Part shown: piece by piece, positions 7,970-15,417 of the stretch
Position numbering within the stretch: the stretch's first letter is position 1
Layout of the letters: each line of letters starts with the position of its first letter
Assembly (NCBI GenBank): GCA_029259595.1
Contig: JAJDEW010000150.1
Span: forward strand, 1-64,000
Length of the DNA: 64,000 nucleotides
DNA from: Planctomycetota bacterium
Lineage (GTDB): Bacteria > Planctomycetota > UBA1135 > GCA-002686595
Direction: 5' to 3'
Program-made: the position numbers and the translations under genes
The notes under the pieces: generated by a model
Database searches by the model: none
What the model was told of the DNA's origin: nothing
The model's input: only the letters and a program-made list of their open reading frames with translations

Positions 7970-9397
7970 ATGGCGAGGGACGCGAGCTCGGGCGGCCAGT
8001 CGTGGATGCGGTTCCTCTTCACGCTCGAGGGCCGGGTCGACCGCAGGACGTATGCCGCGCTCGGCTTCGGCCTGATGGCGCTGAAATACCTGATCGACGC
8101 CTCCGTGATCCGCTACGCCACGGGTGTGACGTGGACGCCGTTCGACTATCTGGCGCCGATGCTCTGGGCGCGCGAGCACGAGCTCGCGGAGACCAGCGCC
8201 GCCTTGGACCTCATGCTGGTCATCTGGACGCTACCGTTCCTGTGGATCGGTGTCGCCCTGACGACGCGCCGCGCGTTCGACGCGGGCATTTCGTCCTGGT
8301 CCGTGCTGCTGTTCTTCCTGCCCCTGGTGAACTACGCCTGGATGCTCCTGCTGTGCACGTTTCCGAGCACCGCCGTATCCACTGCCGCGGCACCGCGCGT
8401 GGACTCCGACGAACTGCGCGTGCGAACCGCGTTGGTCGCGGCCGGAGTCAGTGTCCTCGTGTGTTCCGCCCTCGTGGCGATTTGCACGCTCGTTCTGCAC
8501 AGCTACGGCTGGACCGTGCTGGCGGGGACCCCGGTCGTGCTAGGCCTCCTCACGGGCTACCTCTACAACCGCAAGGAGTACGCTTCGCTGGGGCACACCT
8601 TGGGTGTCGTCTTCTGCACGCTCTTCATGGCGGCCGGGTCGCTCTTGCTGTTCGCGGTCGAGGGTGTCCTCTGCATCCTGATGGCGGCGCCGATCGCCGC
8701 GGTGCTGGCCTGCCTCGGGGCGGTGCTCGGTCGCGGACTGGCCTGGCGTCGCGAACGGGCCGCACCCGCCACGTTCGGCCTGCTCGCCCTTCCGTTCCTG
8801 GCCGTGGCCGAGGCGCGCGTGCTCGAGCCCGCGCACTACCGCGTGACGACCGCGCACGAGATCCAGGCCGACCCCGCGCTGGTCTGGAAGCACGTCGTGA
8901 GCTTCAGCGAGCTGCCGCCCCCGCACTGGTTGCCGTTTCGTCTCGGGATCGCCTATCCGCTCCGCGCGCGCATCGACGGGGCGGGCGTCGGCGCCATCCG
9001 CCACTGCGAGTTCTCGACCGGGGCCTTCGTCGAACCGATCACGGTCTGGGACGAGCCCGAGCGGCTGGCCTTCGACGTCGTCGCACAGCCCGCGCCGATG
9101 CGCGAGCTCTCGCCCTACGGGATCGAGCCGCCGCACCTTGACCACTTCATCAAGAGCCGACGCGGCGAGTTTCTCCTCCAGCGCACGCCTGCCGGCGGCA
9201 CACGGCTCGTCGGTTCGACCTGGTACGAGCTCGAGATCCGTCCGGAGGCCTGGTTCCGGTTGTGGGCCGACGGCTTCATCCACGGCATTCACGAGCGCGT
9301 GCTCGCCCACATCGGAGAGCTGGCGGAGCAGGATGCGCAAGCGAGCTTCCCGAGCGCGAGCGTGCCTGTCGGCGAGCCGACCCCGCGTTCACGCTGA
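7970..9397 (+). CDS. DUF805 membrane domain fused to an SRPBCC (START-like) domain
   Basis: A 475-residue fusion. Residues ~12-125 match DUF805 membrane proteins: FTLEGRVDRRTYA at the start, then several transmembrane helices, and the family's 'RAFDAGISSW' loop. Residues ~130-270 hold more hydrophobic helices. Residues ~285-470 form a soluble SRPBCC-type domain (HYRVTTAHEIQADPALVWKH; a WYELEIRP strand; a long C-terminal helix around GFIHGIHERVL), a fold that binds hydrophobic ligands. The pairing suggests a membrane protein presenting a lipid- or polyketide-binding domain; that is inference. A second ATG at 8006 sits closer to the DUF805 core, but 7970 lies right behind a -10-like box. The role is unknown. 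Confidence 0.75.
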   Translation: MARDASSGGQSWMRFLFTLEGRVDRRTYAALGFGLMALKYLIDASVIRYATGVTWTPFDYLAPMLWAREHELAETSAALDLMLVIWTLPFLWIGVALTTRRAFDAGISSWSVLLFFLPLVNYAWMLLLCTFPSTAVSTAAAPRVDSDELRVRTALVAAGVSVLVCSALVAICTLVLHSYGWTVLAGTPVVLGLLTGYLYNRKEYASLGHTLGVVFCTLFMAAGSLLLFAVEGVLCILMAAPIAAVLACLGAVLGRGLAWRRERAAPATFGLLALPFLAVAEARVLEPAHYRVTTAHEIQADPALVWKHVVSFSELPPPHWLPFRLGIAYPLRARIDGAGVGAIRHCEFSTGAFVEPITVWDEPERLAFDVVAQPAPMRELSPYGIEPPHLDHFIKSRRGEFLLQRTPAGGTRLVGSTWYELEIRPEAWFRLWADGFIHGIHERVLAHIGELAEQDAQASFPSASVPVGEPTPRSR

Positions 9398-9492
9398 GGC
9401 CGGATCGGAGCCGAAGCGCGGGGTGCATGGCCGACCTGGCCTGGCGCCGCCCTTTTGCCTCGCTCCGAGGTCTCATTCCGCCCCGCGCTCGT

Positions 9493-9498
9493 TATCTT
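9493..9498 (+). promoter_or_regulatory. Candidate -10 box TATCTT
   Basis: TATCTT lies 10 bases before the ychF ATG at 9509, which would give a very short leader. Confidence 0.35.
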
Positions 9499-9508
9499 GT
9501 TCGCCCTC

Positions 9509-10600
9509 ATGAGCGTCAGCTGCGGAATCGTCGGCTTGCCCAACGTCGGCAAGAGCACCCTCTTCAATGCCATCACGGCGGCCGGGGCCCAGGCCGGGAA
9601 CTTCCCGTTCTGCACCATCGACCCCAACGTGGCCGTGGCCCCGGTGCCGGACCCGCACCTCGAGCTGATCCGCCAGCACATCGAGAGCAAGGAGATCATC
9701 CCTGCCTCGGTCAAGGTGGTCGACATCGCCGGCTTGATCGCGGGAGCTTCGACCGGTGAGGGGCTCGGGAACAAGTTCCTGGCGAACATCCGCGAGACCG
9801 ACGCGATCATGCAGGTCGTGCGCTGCTTCGAAGGCGGCCAGGTCGTGCGCGAGGATCCGGTCGATCCGATCGCGGATATCGAGGTGATCGAGCTCGAGCT
9901 GGCCTTGGCGGACTCCGAGACGCTGAACAAGGCCATCGACCGCGTCGCCAAGAAGGCGCGCACCGGGGACAAGGACGCCGTCTTCGAGCAGCAGACTTTC
10001 GAACGCGCGCGCGATCGCATCGACGAGGGCGTCTCGCTGCGTACCGTCGACTACACGCCCAAGGAGCGGGCCGCGCTACGGCCCTTGTGCCTGCTGTCGA
10101 TGAAGCGCGTCCTGTTCGTCGCCAACGTTTCCGTCGACGACCTCGACGGTACCTCCGAGCTGCCGCAGCGCGTCGCGCAGCGGGCGCGGGAGACCGGTTC
10201 CGAGTGGCTGCCGATCTGCGCCGACGTCGAGTCCGAACTGCGCGAGATGGATCCGGCCGACTGCACCGAGTTCATGGCCGACCTGGGCGTGACCGAGTCG
10301 GGGCTCTCGCGGCTCGTGAACTCCGTCTACAAGCTGCTGGGGCTGCAGACGTACTACACCGCCGGGCCCAAGGAGATCCGGGCCTGGACGATCCACGCTG
10401 GCGACCTCGCGCCGACCGCGGCCGGCGTCATCCACACCGACTTCGAAAAGGCCTTCATCCGGGCCGAGGTCTACAGCGTGGCGGATCTCGTCGAGCACGG
10501 TTCGGAAGCCGCGATCCGCGCAGCCGGCAAGCTGCGCACCGAGGGTCGCGACTACGTCATGCGACCCAACGACGTGTGCCACTTCCTGATCGGGAAGTAG
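9509..10600 (+). CDS. ychF: Ribosome-binding ATPase YchF
   Basis: A 363-residue Obg-family P-loop protein, exactly the usual length for YchF (OLA1 in eukaryotes). It prefers ATP, binds ribosomes and is linked to stress responses. The start MSVSCGIVGLPNVGKST carries the P-loop. DIAGLIAGASTGEGLGNKFL is the switch II region with the conserved glycines. A coiled-coil insertion and a TGS domain at ~280-360 (TYYTAGPKEIRAWTIHAG) follow, ending in FLIGK. An in-frame upstream ATG at 9455 would add 18 residues not seen in the family, so I choose 9509. The gene stands alone with its own -10 box and ends 26 bases before the first CTAG-flanked element. Confidence 0.97.
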   Translation: MSVSCGIVGLPNVGKSTLFNAITAAGAQAGNFPFCTIDPNVAVAPVPDPHLELIRQHIESKEIIPASVKVVDIAGLIAGASTGEGLGNKFLANIRETDAIMQVVRCFEGGQVVREDPVDPIADIEVIELELALADSETLNKAIDRVAKKARTGDKDAVFEQQTFERARDRIDEGVSLRTVDYTPKERAALRPLCLLSMKRVLFVANVSVDDLDGTSELPQRVAQRARETGSEWLPICADVESELREMDPADCTEFMADLGVTESGLSRLVNSVYKLLGLQTYYTAGPKEIRAWTIHAGDLAPTAAGVIHTDFEKAFIRAEVYSVADLVEHGSEAAIRAAGKLRTEGRDYVMRPNDVCHFLIGK

Positions 10601-10626
10601 ACCGTCGCGGGTCCCTTCTCGCTGAG

Positions 10627-10793
10627 CTAGCAGCCTGATGGAAACGTGCTTCGGATGCGATGCACGTGACCGGGAGGCCCGGCGGGTGCGCGAGAACGCA
10701 GGCGAAGCGGTCGATTCGGCGAGGCTTGCGTGTGCCGGCCGGGCTTTCCGGACGCGTGCAGCGCGCCGAATGACTTTTTTATCAGGCTGCTAG
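10627..10793. mobile_element. Short inverted-repeat element (MITE-like) with CTAG flanks
   Basis: A perfect 9-bp terminal repeat CAGCCTGAT (10631-10639) faces ATCAGGCTG (10781-10789). Each is bounded by CTAG, so the symmetric arm reaches 14 bp (GCTAGCAGCCTGAT at 10626-10639). The similarity of the two arms continues imperfectly inward for ~25 more bases. No gene fits inside. CTAG on both sides looks like a 4-bp target duplication, as made by some IS5-type transposases, so this may be a non-autonomous derivative. The right CTAG contains the TAG stop of the protease gene at 10790. It sits between two convergent genes and could also act as a transcription end. Confidence 0.6.
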
Positions 10794-12124
10794 CGCCGGA
10801 CCCAGGTGTACGAGCGCCGCGCTTGCCAGGATCCGTCGGGCTGGATGTCGAAGGACGCGCTCAGGAGATCACCGTTCTCGAGCTGCCGGCTCTCGTGGCC
10901 GACACGGTAGGTGGTTTGTTGGGGCGTATGGAAGGTCTGGTCGCTCTTCGTGTGCCCCGTGTCGATGTGATTCAGGCTGCCTTCGGCGTAGGTGCCGTCG
11001 GCCCCGAACTGCAACAGGACCGGTCGACCCTCGCCGGGATGCCACAGGGTCCGAAACTCCCACACGGTAGCGATCGTCTCGCCGTCGCGTAGCGCGGACA
11101 TGCGGCCCACCGCGGTCTTCTCGCCGAGGCCCCACTCCCAGTCCATGGCGTAGGCATCGTAGGGTTCGGTCGCGCTCTGGTAGTTGTCGTTGAAGGTGAT
11201 CCAACGGCCTCCCTCGTCCGTCAAGAAGCGCAGGTGCTCGAGGAACCAGCCCGGAGGCTTCGACGCAGCGCTCAGCAGCGCACAGCCGTTGCGCTGGTCG
11301 AAGGTCACCGTGAGGTCCTTCAAGAGGCCGCAACCGATCAGCGGCTTGCCGAAGATCTCGCTGAACTCCGCTTGCACGCCTCGGTATTCCCGGCCGGCCA
11401 GTACGAGCACGTCCTCGATCTCGGCGCCCAGGATCTCCGCCTCGCTGTAGACCGTCCGGGCGCGACCGACGCTCACCGGCGCGCGCACCAACTTCAAGCG
11501 CTCCAGAAAGGACGTGTTCAGGAGCAGGCTCGAGGCGGAGCCGGTGTCGACGCCCACGACCAGCTCGTGCGCGCCGATGCGAAGCTTCAAGTCGGGGCGC
11601 TCGCGCAGGGCCGCGTTGGCGACCACCCCCGGACCGATCAACGGCAGGTCGCCACGGCTCAGCACGATCCGCTCGTTCGCAAAGTCGATCTCGAGCAGGA
11701 GCTCGCGAAACAGGGGGTAGCCGAGCAAGCCGTCGATCGGTGCGCCCGAGGCCGTGTGCACGAAGGAATAGTCGTCGACCAGCGCCTGCACGTCCTGGAA
11801 CACGACCCCGCCGACGCGCAGCTCCGGGAGCCGTACGAGGTCGAGTTCACGGGTCGTTCCCGATCCGTCTCCGTTCGTGGTGCTCCCGATCGTCTCGAGT
11901 CCCAAGCGTCGCGCTACCCTACGATCGATGCAGGCCGGAACGAGCGCGTACGTGTCCAGCTGGAAGGCATGCGTCTCGTCCGCGCCCAGGAAGACGTCGA
12001 GCGCGATGTGTCCCGTCGAACCGTCGAACGGGATCTCGACCCGGGAGGTCGGAAGTTCCTGGAGCGCGGCTGGAACCGGCGCGCTGGCAAGCAGCACGGC
12101 GAGAGCGAGGCGTCGAGTCGTCAT
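10790..12124 (-). CDS. Secreted retropepsin-like aspartic protease with extra C-terminal domain
   Basis: A 444-residue protein with a signal peptide (MTTRRLALAVLLASAPVPAA). Two aspartic-protease lobes are visible. The first has a degenerate FQLDTYAL (Asp57, Gly replaced by Tyr) with IDGLLGYPLF at 130-139. The second has the proper VGVDTGSASSL (Asp193) and the matching LIGCGLL segment. Only one lobe is canonical, so activity may depend on dimerisation or be lost. After ~residue 300 comes a beta-rich ~150-residue segment of unknown family (WITFNDNYQSATEPYD to YTWVRR). The stop codon TAG is the CTAG flank of the inverted-repeat element. The frame is open upstream, but the ATG at 12124 gives the signal peptide. 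Confidence 0.72.
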   Translation of the reverse strand: MTTRRLALAVLLASAPVPAALQELPTSRVEIPFDGSTGHIALDVFLGADETHAFQLDTYALVPACIDRRVARRLGLETIGSTTNGDGSGTTRELDLVRLPELRVGGVVFQDVQALVDDYSFVHTASGAPIDGLLGYPLFRELLLEIDFANERIVLSRGDLPLIGPGVVANAALRERPDLKLRIGAHELVVGVDTGSASSLLLNTSFLERLKLVRAPVSVGRARTVYSEAEILGAEIEDVLVLAGREYRGVQAEFSEIFGKPLIGCGLLKDLTVTFDQRNGCALLSAASKPPGWFLEHLRFLTDEGGRWITFNDNYQSATEPYDAYAMDWEWGLGEKTAVGRMSALRDGETIATVWEFRTLWHPGEGRPVLLQFGADGTYAEGSLNHIDTGHTKSDQTFHTPQQTTYRVGHESRQLENGDLLSASFDIQPDGSWQARRSYTWVRR

Positions 12125-12323
12125 GAATCCATCCTGGAGGTGGAGGCTCTCGCGAACCTCTGCGGGACTCTCGTGTTCCGATTCTCCGCGGTCCGAGCAT
12201 CCAGCGCCCCGTCCGCATCCGTCTTTTACCGCGCTTCGACGGTGCCCTTGCGTTCGGCGGCCCGCCGCCCGAGCGAGGAGAGGACGCCTCTGCGAAGCAA
12301 GATCGAGCCCTGGGGGAGCGCAA

Positions 12324-15299
12324 TCAGCGTTCGCTGTCGGTCGCGTAGGACCAGGCACCGCTCGGGTGCAAGCGCAAGACGCCCTGGGCGGGGACGGGGT
12401 GGGGATCGCTCCAAAAGGGATCAGGGTAGGCGCGCCACAGGGTCTGGCGGAGGGCGGGATCCGTTGCGTTCCAGCGTGAGCGAGCGCGTCCCGCGACGAG
12501 GACGAGCTCGAAGTCCGGGCCGACGATGCGACGCTCCGTCGCGTCGAGCGGGAGACGCAGGGGAGCTTGCAGATCGTCGCCGGAAAGGAGGATCGTCTCT
12601 CCCGCACGGCGCAACTCGAGCAGGGCTCCGCGCTCGACCAAGGCGCGACGCGGACGCTTCTTCGAGGTGGGGATCGCGCGGGGGCCCTGTCGACGAGTCC
12701 GCGTCGGCGCCGGGTCAGGGACGGATTCTTCGAGGACGAGCGGCGGGGCTGCTTCGTCGGCCGAGCTCGTGAGTGCGTCGAGGCGCGCCCGCAGACGGGC
12801 CGCAGGCTGGGACCAACCGGCGCGCTCGCTGGCCGCGACCACGGTGCCGAACAGGGCCTGCAATTCGTCGGCCGCGATGGCGGCCTGCGCCGTCTCGAGC
12901 TGGGCCAGCAGGGGTTCGAAGGCTGCCGCATCGCCGCGCGTCGCGCAGAGTGTCGCCCGCAGTCCCTTCGACCACAGGATGTGAGCGGGAAGTGTCGGCG
13001 CTTCCTCGTCGAGGCGCGCGAGCCAGGCCTCCGCGCGCTCGACCGCGCCGCGTGCGAGGGCCGCGCGTACCGCTTCGATCAGGAGTTCGATGCGAACGAC
13101 GGGACCGTTCGCATCGACCTCCGAGACGGCTGCCTGGACCGCCGCCAGAACGTCCTGTGACCGGTCGCGACGAGCCATTCGATGCAGGAGCCGTGCGGGC
13201 GAGAGGAAGCCGGCCATGGACGAGCCCGCGCACGTGCGGACGGCGTCCCAGGACGCTGCGGAAAACGGTGCAGCGGGGACCGCCTCGGCCTCCAGCAGAG
13301 TCAAGCTGCGGTCCAGCTCGAGGGCCAGCGTCGGGAGCGGAAACCAGGCGCGGCCGACGAGCGCCGAGGCCCAGGTCGTGGCCTGCAACTCGAAGGCCGC
13401 GCCGGGATCGCCCGCTTCTCGTAGGGCCACCGCGCGGTTGTTGCGCGTCCAGAGCACGCCGTGCTGGTCGCCGATCGCGACGCGCTCGGCTTCGGTTGCG
13501 CGGAAGAGGGCGTCGGCCGCTGCGGCCTCGCCGCGCAGCGCGAGGAGGGTCGCGTGGTCGTGCAGGACCTGGGCTGCCTTGGGTGCGTCCAGCTCGGCTT
13601 GCAAGAGCTCTCGACAGCGCTCGAGCACCCGGCTCGCCGTCTCGGTCGGCTCTCCGTTGACGAGGCGTCGCAGGAGGCGCTTGTACGCGGCCACCACCTG
13701 AGGGGCGTGCGTGGTGTCCAGACCGATCAAGCTGACGATGTCGCCCAAGGCCTCGACGGCGGCCTCCGGTCCCGCGCCTTGCAGCGCGCGCTCGAAGGCC
13801 GTCTCGCGGTTGCGCAGGAAGGTCTTGAACTGGCCAATCGGGATGTGATTGAGCTCCGCGCTGGGCGGGCGCGGCAGGTCGACGCCGAAGCTCGCGAGCG
13901 GGCTCGGGTCGACTTGCATCGGACCGAACGGGTTCTCGCCGCGCAGACGGGGGTCACCGGTCGCGGCCAGGTGTTCGCGGAGCGTCGTGCGCAGCTTCGC
14001 GAGCGTTTCCGCCCAGCCCGGATCGCCGGCCAGGTTCTCGAGCTGCCAGGGGTCGGTGTCGAGGTCGTAGAGCTCCTCTTCCGGGCGCACACCGAAGCTG
14101 GCCGCGACGCAGCGGTCGTAGCCCGGTGCGTTGTAGTAGGCCTGCATCGAAGGAAGCGCACCCATCGGAAAGGGGCGCTCGTGCTCGATGTTCCAGAGGT
14201 AGAGCATGGACTCCGTGCGCAAGGCCCGGGTCGGGTAGTCGTTCTCCAAGGCCGTCACGACCCAAGCGGGTCGTGCATCCTCCGTCGGCGCGGGCCCCGC
14301 ACCGAGCAAGGAGAGGAGGCTGCGCCCTGTCATGTCCGTCGGGGCTGCGACCCCCGCGATTTCCAGGAAGGTCGGCGCGAAGTCGATCAGGTTGACCGGA
14401 GTCGAGAGCCTCTGCCCGGCCGGGATCCGCGCCGGCCACGAGACCGCCAGCGGCACGCGCGTACCGAGGTCGTAGAGGTTCCCCTTGCCGCGCACGACCG
14501 CGATTCCGTTGTCACTGGTCACCACGACGAACGTGTTGTCCAGCTCACCGCGCTCCGCGAGCAGCGCGAGCATGCGCGCGAGCTGCGCGTCGCCGTACTC
14601 GATCTCGAGGTAGTAGTCGAGCAGGTCGGCGCGCACGCTCGTGTCATCGGGCAAGGGCGGGAAGGGCACGACGTCCTCGAGCTTCTTGCCGGCGGCGAGG
14701 CCCGAGTTGCCCGTGTAGGGCCGGTGAGGTTGGACGGTTCCACACCAGAAGAAGAAGGGGGCGCCCTCCGGCCGCTCCTTCAGGAAGGCGTCGAAGTTCG
14801 CCGTGTAGTCCAGGCTGAAGATCGGATGTCCGTCTCGACGCGGCTCGACGTAACGCGTGTTGTAAGGCTTGGACAAGGGCACGCGCTCCTTCCAGCCGCC
14901 GTCTTCGAGGTTACCGGGCCCCCAACCCTTGCCCGTCCAGCCGACGAAATAGCCGGCGTCCTCGAGCAGGAGCGGAAAGACGGCGAACTCCGCCGGCAGC
15001 GAGCTCCCGAACTGACCTCCCTCGCGCAGGCGCCAGATGTCCTGACCTGTGAGGATCGCGGAACGCGAGGGGGTGCAGGAAGGCGCCGGGGCGAAGGCCT
15101 GTTCGAACAAGGCTCCGCGGGCCGCGACCTGATCGAAGGCCGGCGTCTCGACGCCGACGTCGCCATAGGCGCTCACGTGCAGCCAGGCTTGGTCGTCCGT
15201 CAGGAAGAAGAGGATGTTCGGCCGCGGGTCCGCGGGCCGGTGCGCTGCGGGCAGGGAGAGCCCGAGGGCCAGGAGGGGTGCGAGGAAAGCGAGGCGCAT
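12324..15299 (-). CDS. Secreted sulfatase with a ~500-residue C-terminal extension
   Basis: A 991-residue arylsulfatase-type hydrolase exported by a signal peptide (MRLAFLAPLLALGLSLPAAH). Calcium ligands appear in FFLTDDQAW (Asp35-Asp36), and the formylglycine motif C75-T-P-S-R79 is complete, so an active sulfatase is expected if a maturase is present elsewhere. The sulfatase part ends near residue 470 (LYDLDTDPWQLENLAGDP). It is followed by ~370 residues of alanine- and leucine-rich helices that look TPR-like, then a basic linker and a small beta-type end. Ordinary secreted sulfatases are 450-600 residues, so the extension is unusual. A TATACT box lies 8 bases upstream of the ATG. The substrate is probably a sulfated polysaccharide, but this is not shown by sequence. 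Confidence 0.88.
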   Translation of the reverse strand: MRLAFLAPLLALGLSLPAAHRPADPRPNILFFLTDDQAWLHVSAYGDVGVETPAFDQVAARGALFEQAFAPAPSCTPSRSAILTGQDIWRLREGGQFGSSLPAEFAVFPLLLEDAGYFVGWTGKGWGPGNLEDGGWKERVPLSKPYNTRYVEPRRDGHPIFSLDYTANFDAFLKERPEGAPFFFWCGTVQPHRPYTGNSGLAAGKKLEDVVPFPPLPDDTSVRADLLDYYLEIEYGDAQLARMLALLAERGELDNTFVVVTSDNGIAVVRGKGNLYDLGTRVPLAVSWPARIPAGQRLSTPVNLIDFAPTFLEIAGVAAPTDMTGRSLLSLLGAGPAPTEDARPAWVVTALENDYPTRALRTESMLYLWNIEHERPFPMGALPSMQAYYNAPGYDRCVAASFGVRPEEELYDLDTDPWQLENLAGDPGWAETLAKLRTTLREHLAATGDPRLRGENPFGPMQVDPSPLASFGVDLPRPPSAELNHIPIGQFKTFLRNRETAFERALQGAGPEAAVEALGDIVSLIGLDTTHAPQVVAAYKRLLRRLVNGEPTETASRVLERCRELLQAELDAPKAAQVLHDHATLLALRGEAAAADALFRATEAERVAIGDQHGVLWTRNNRAVALREAGDPGAAFELQATTWASALVGRAWFPLPTLALELDRSLTLLEAEAVPAAPFSAASWDAVRTCAGSSMAGFLSPARLLHRMARRDRSQDVLAAVQAAVSEVDANGPVVRIELLIEAVRAALARGAVERAEAWLARLDEEAPTLPAHILWSKGLRATLCATRGDAAAFEPLLAQLETAQAAIAADELQALFGTVVAASERAGWSQPAARLRARLDALTSSADEAAPPLVLEESVPDPAPTRTRRQGPRAIPTSKKRPRRALVERGALLELRRAGETILLSGDDLQAPLRLPLDATERRIVGPDFELVLVAGRARSRWNATDPALRQTLWRAYPDPFWSDPHPVPAQGVLRLHPSGAWSYATDSER

Positions 15300-15307
15300 A
15301 GCCTGGA

Positions 15308-15313
15308 AGTATA
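15308..15313 (-). promoter_or_regulatory. Candidate -10 box TATACT
   Basis: Reading on the minus strand, TATACT lies 8 bases before the long sulfatase's ATG at 15299. Confidence 0.4.
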
Positions 15314-15417
15314 GGCTCGGACAGGCCGCGCCGAAGCGGCTCGACGGGAACGTCGGCAGCGGTTCCCCGAGGACCCTGCGGTCCGGGCCAGACGGTGCGC
15401 CCCTGGCGCGAGCGGCG

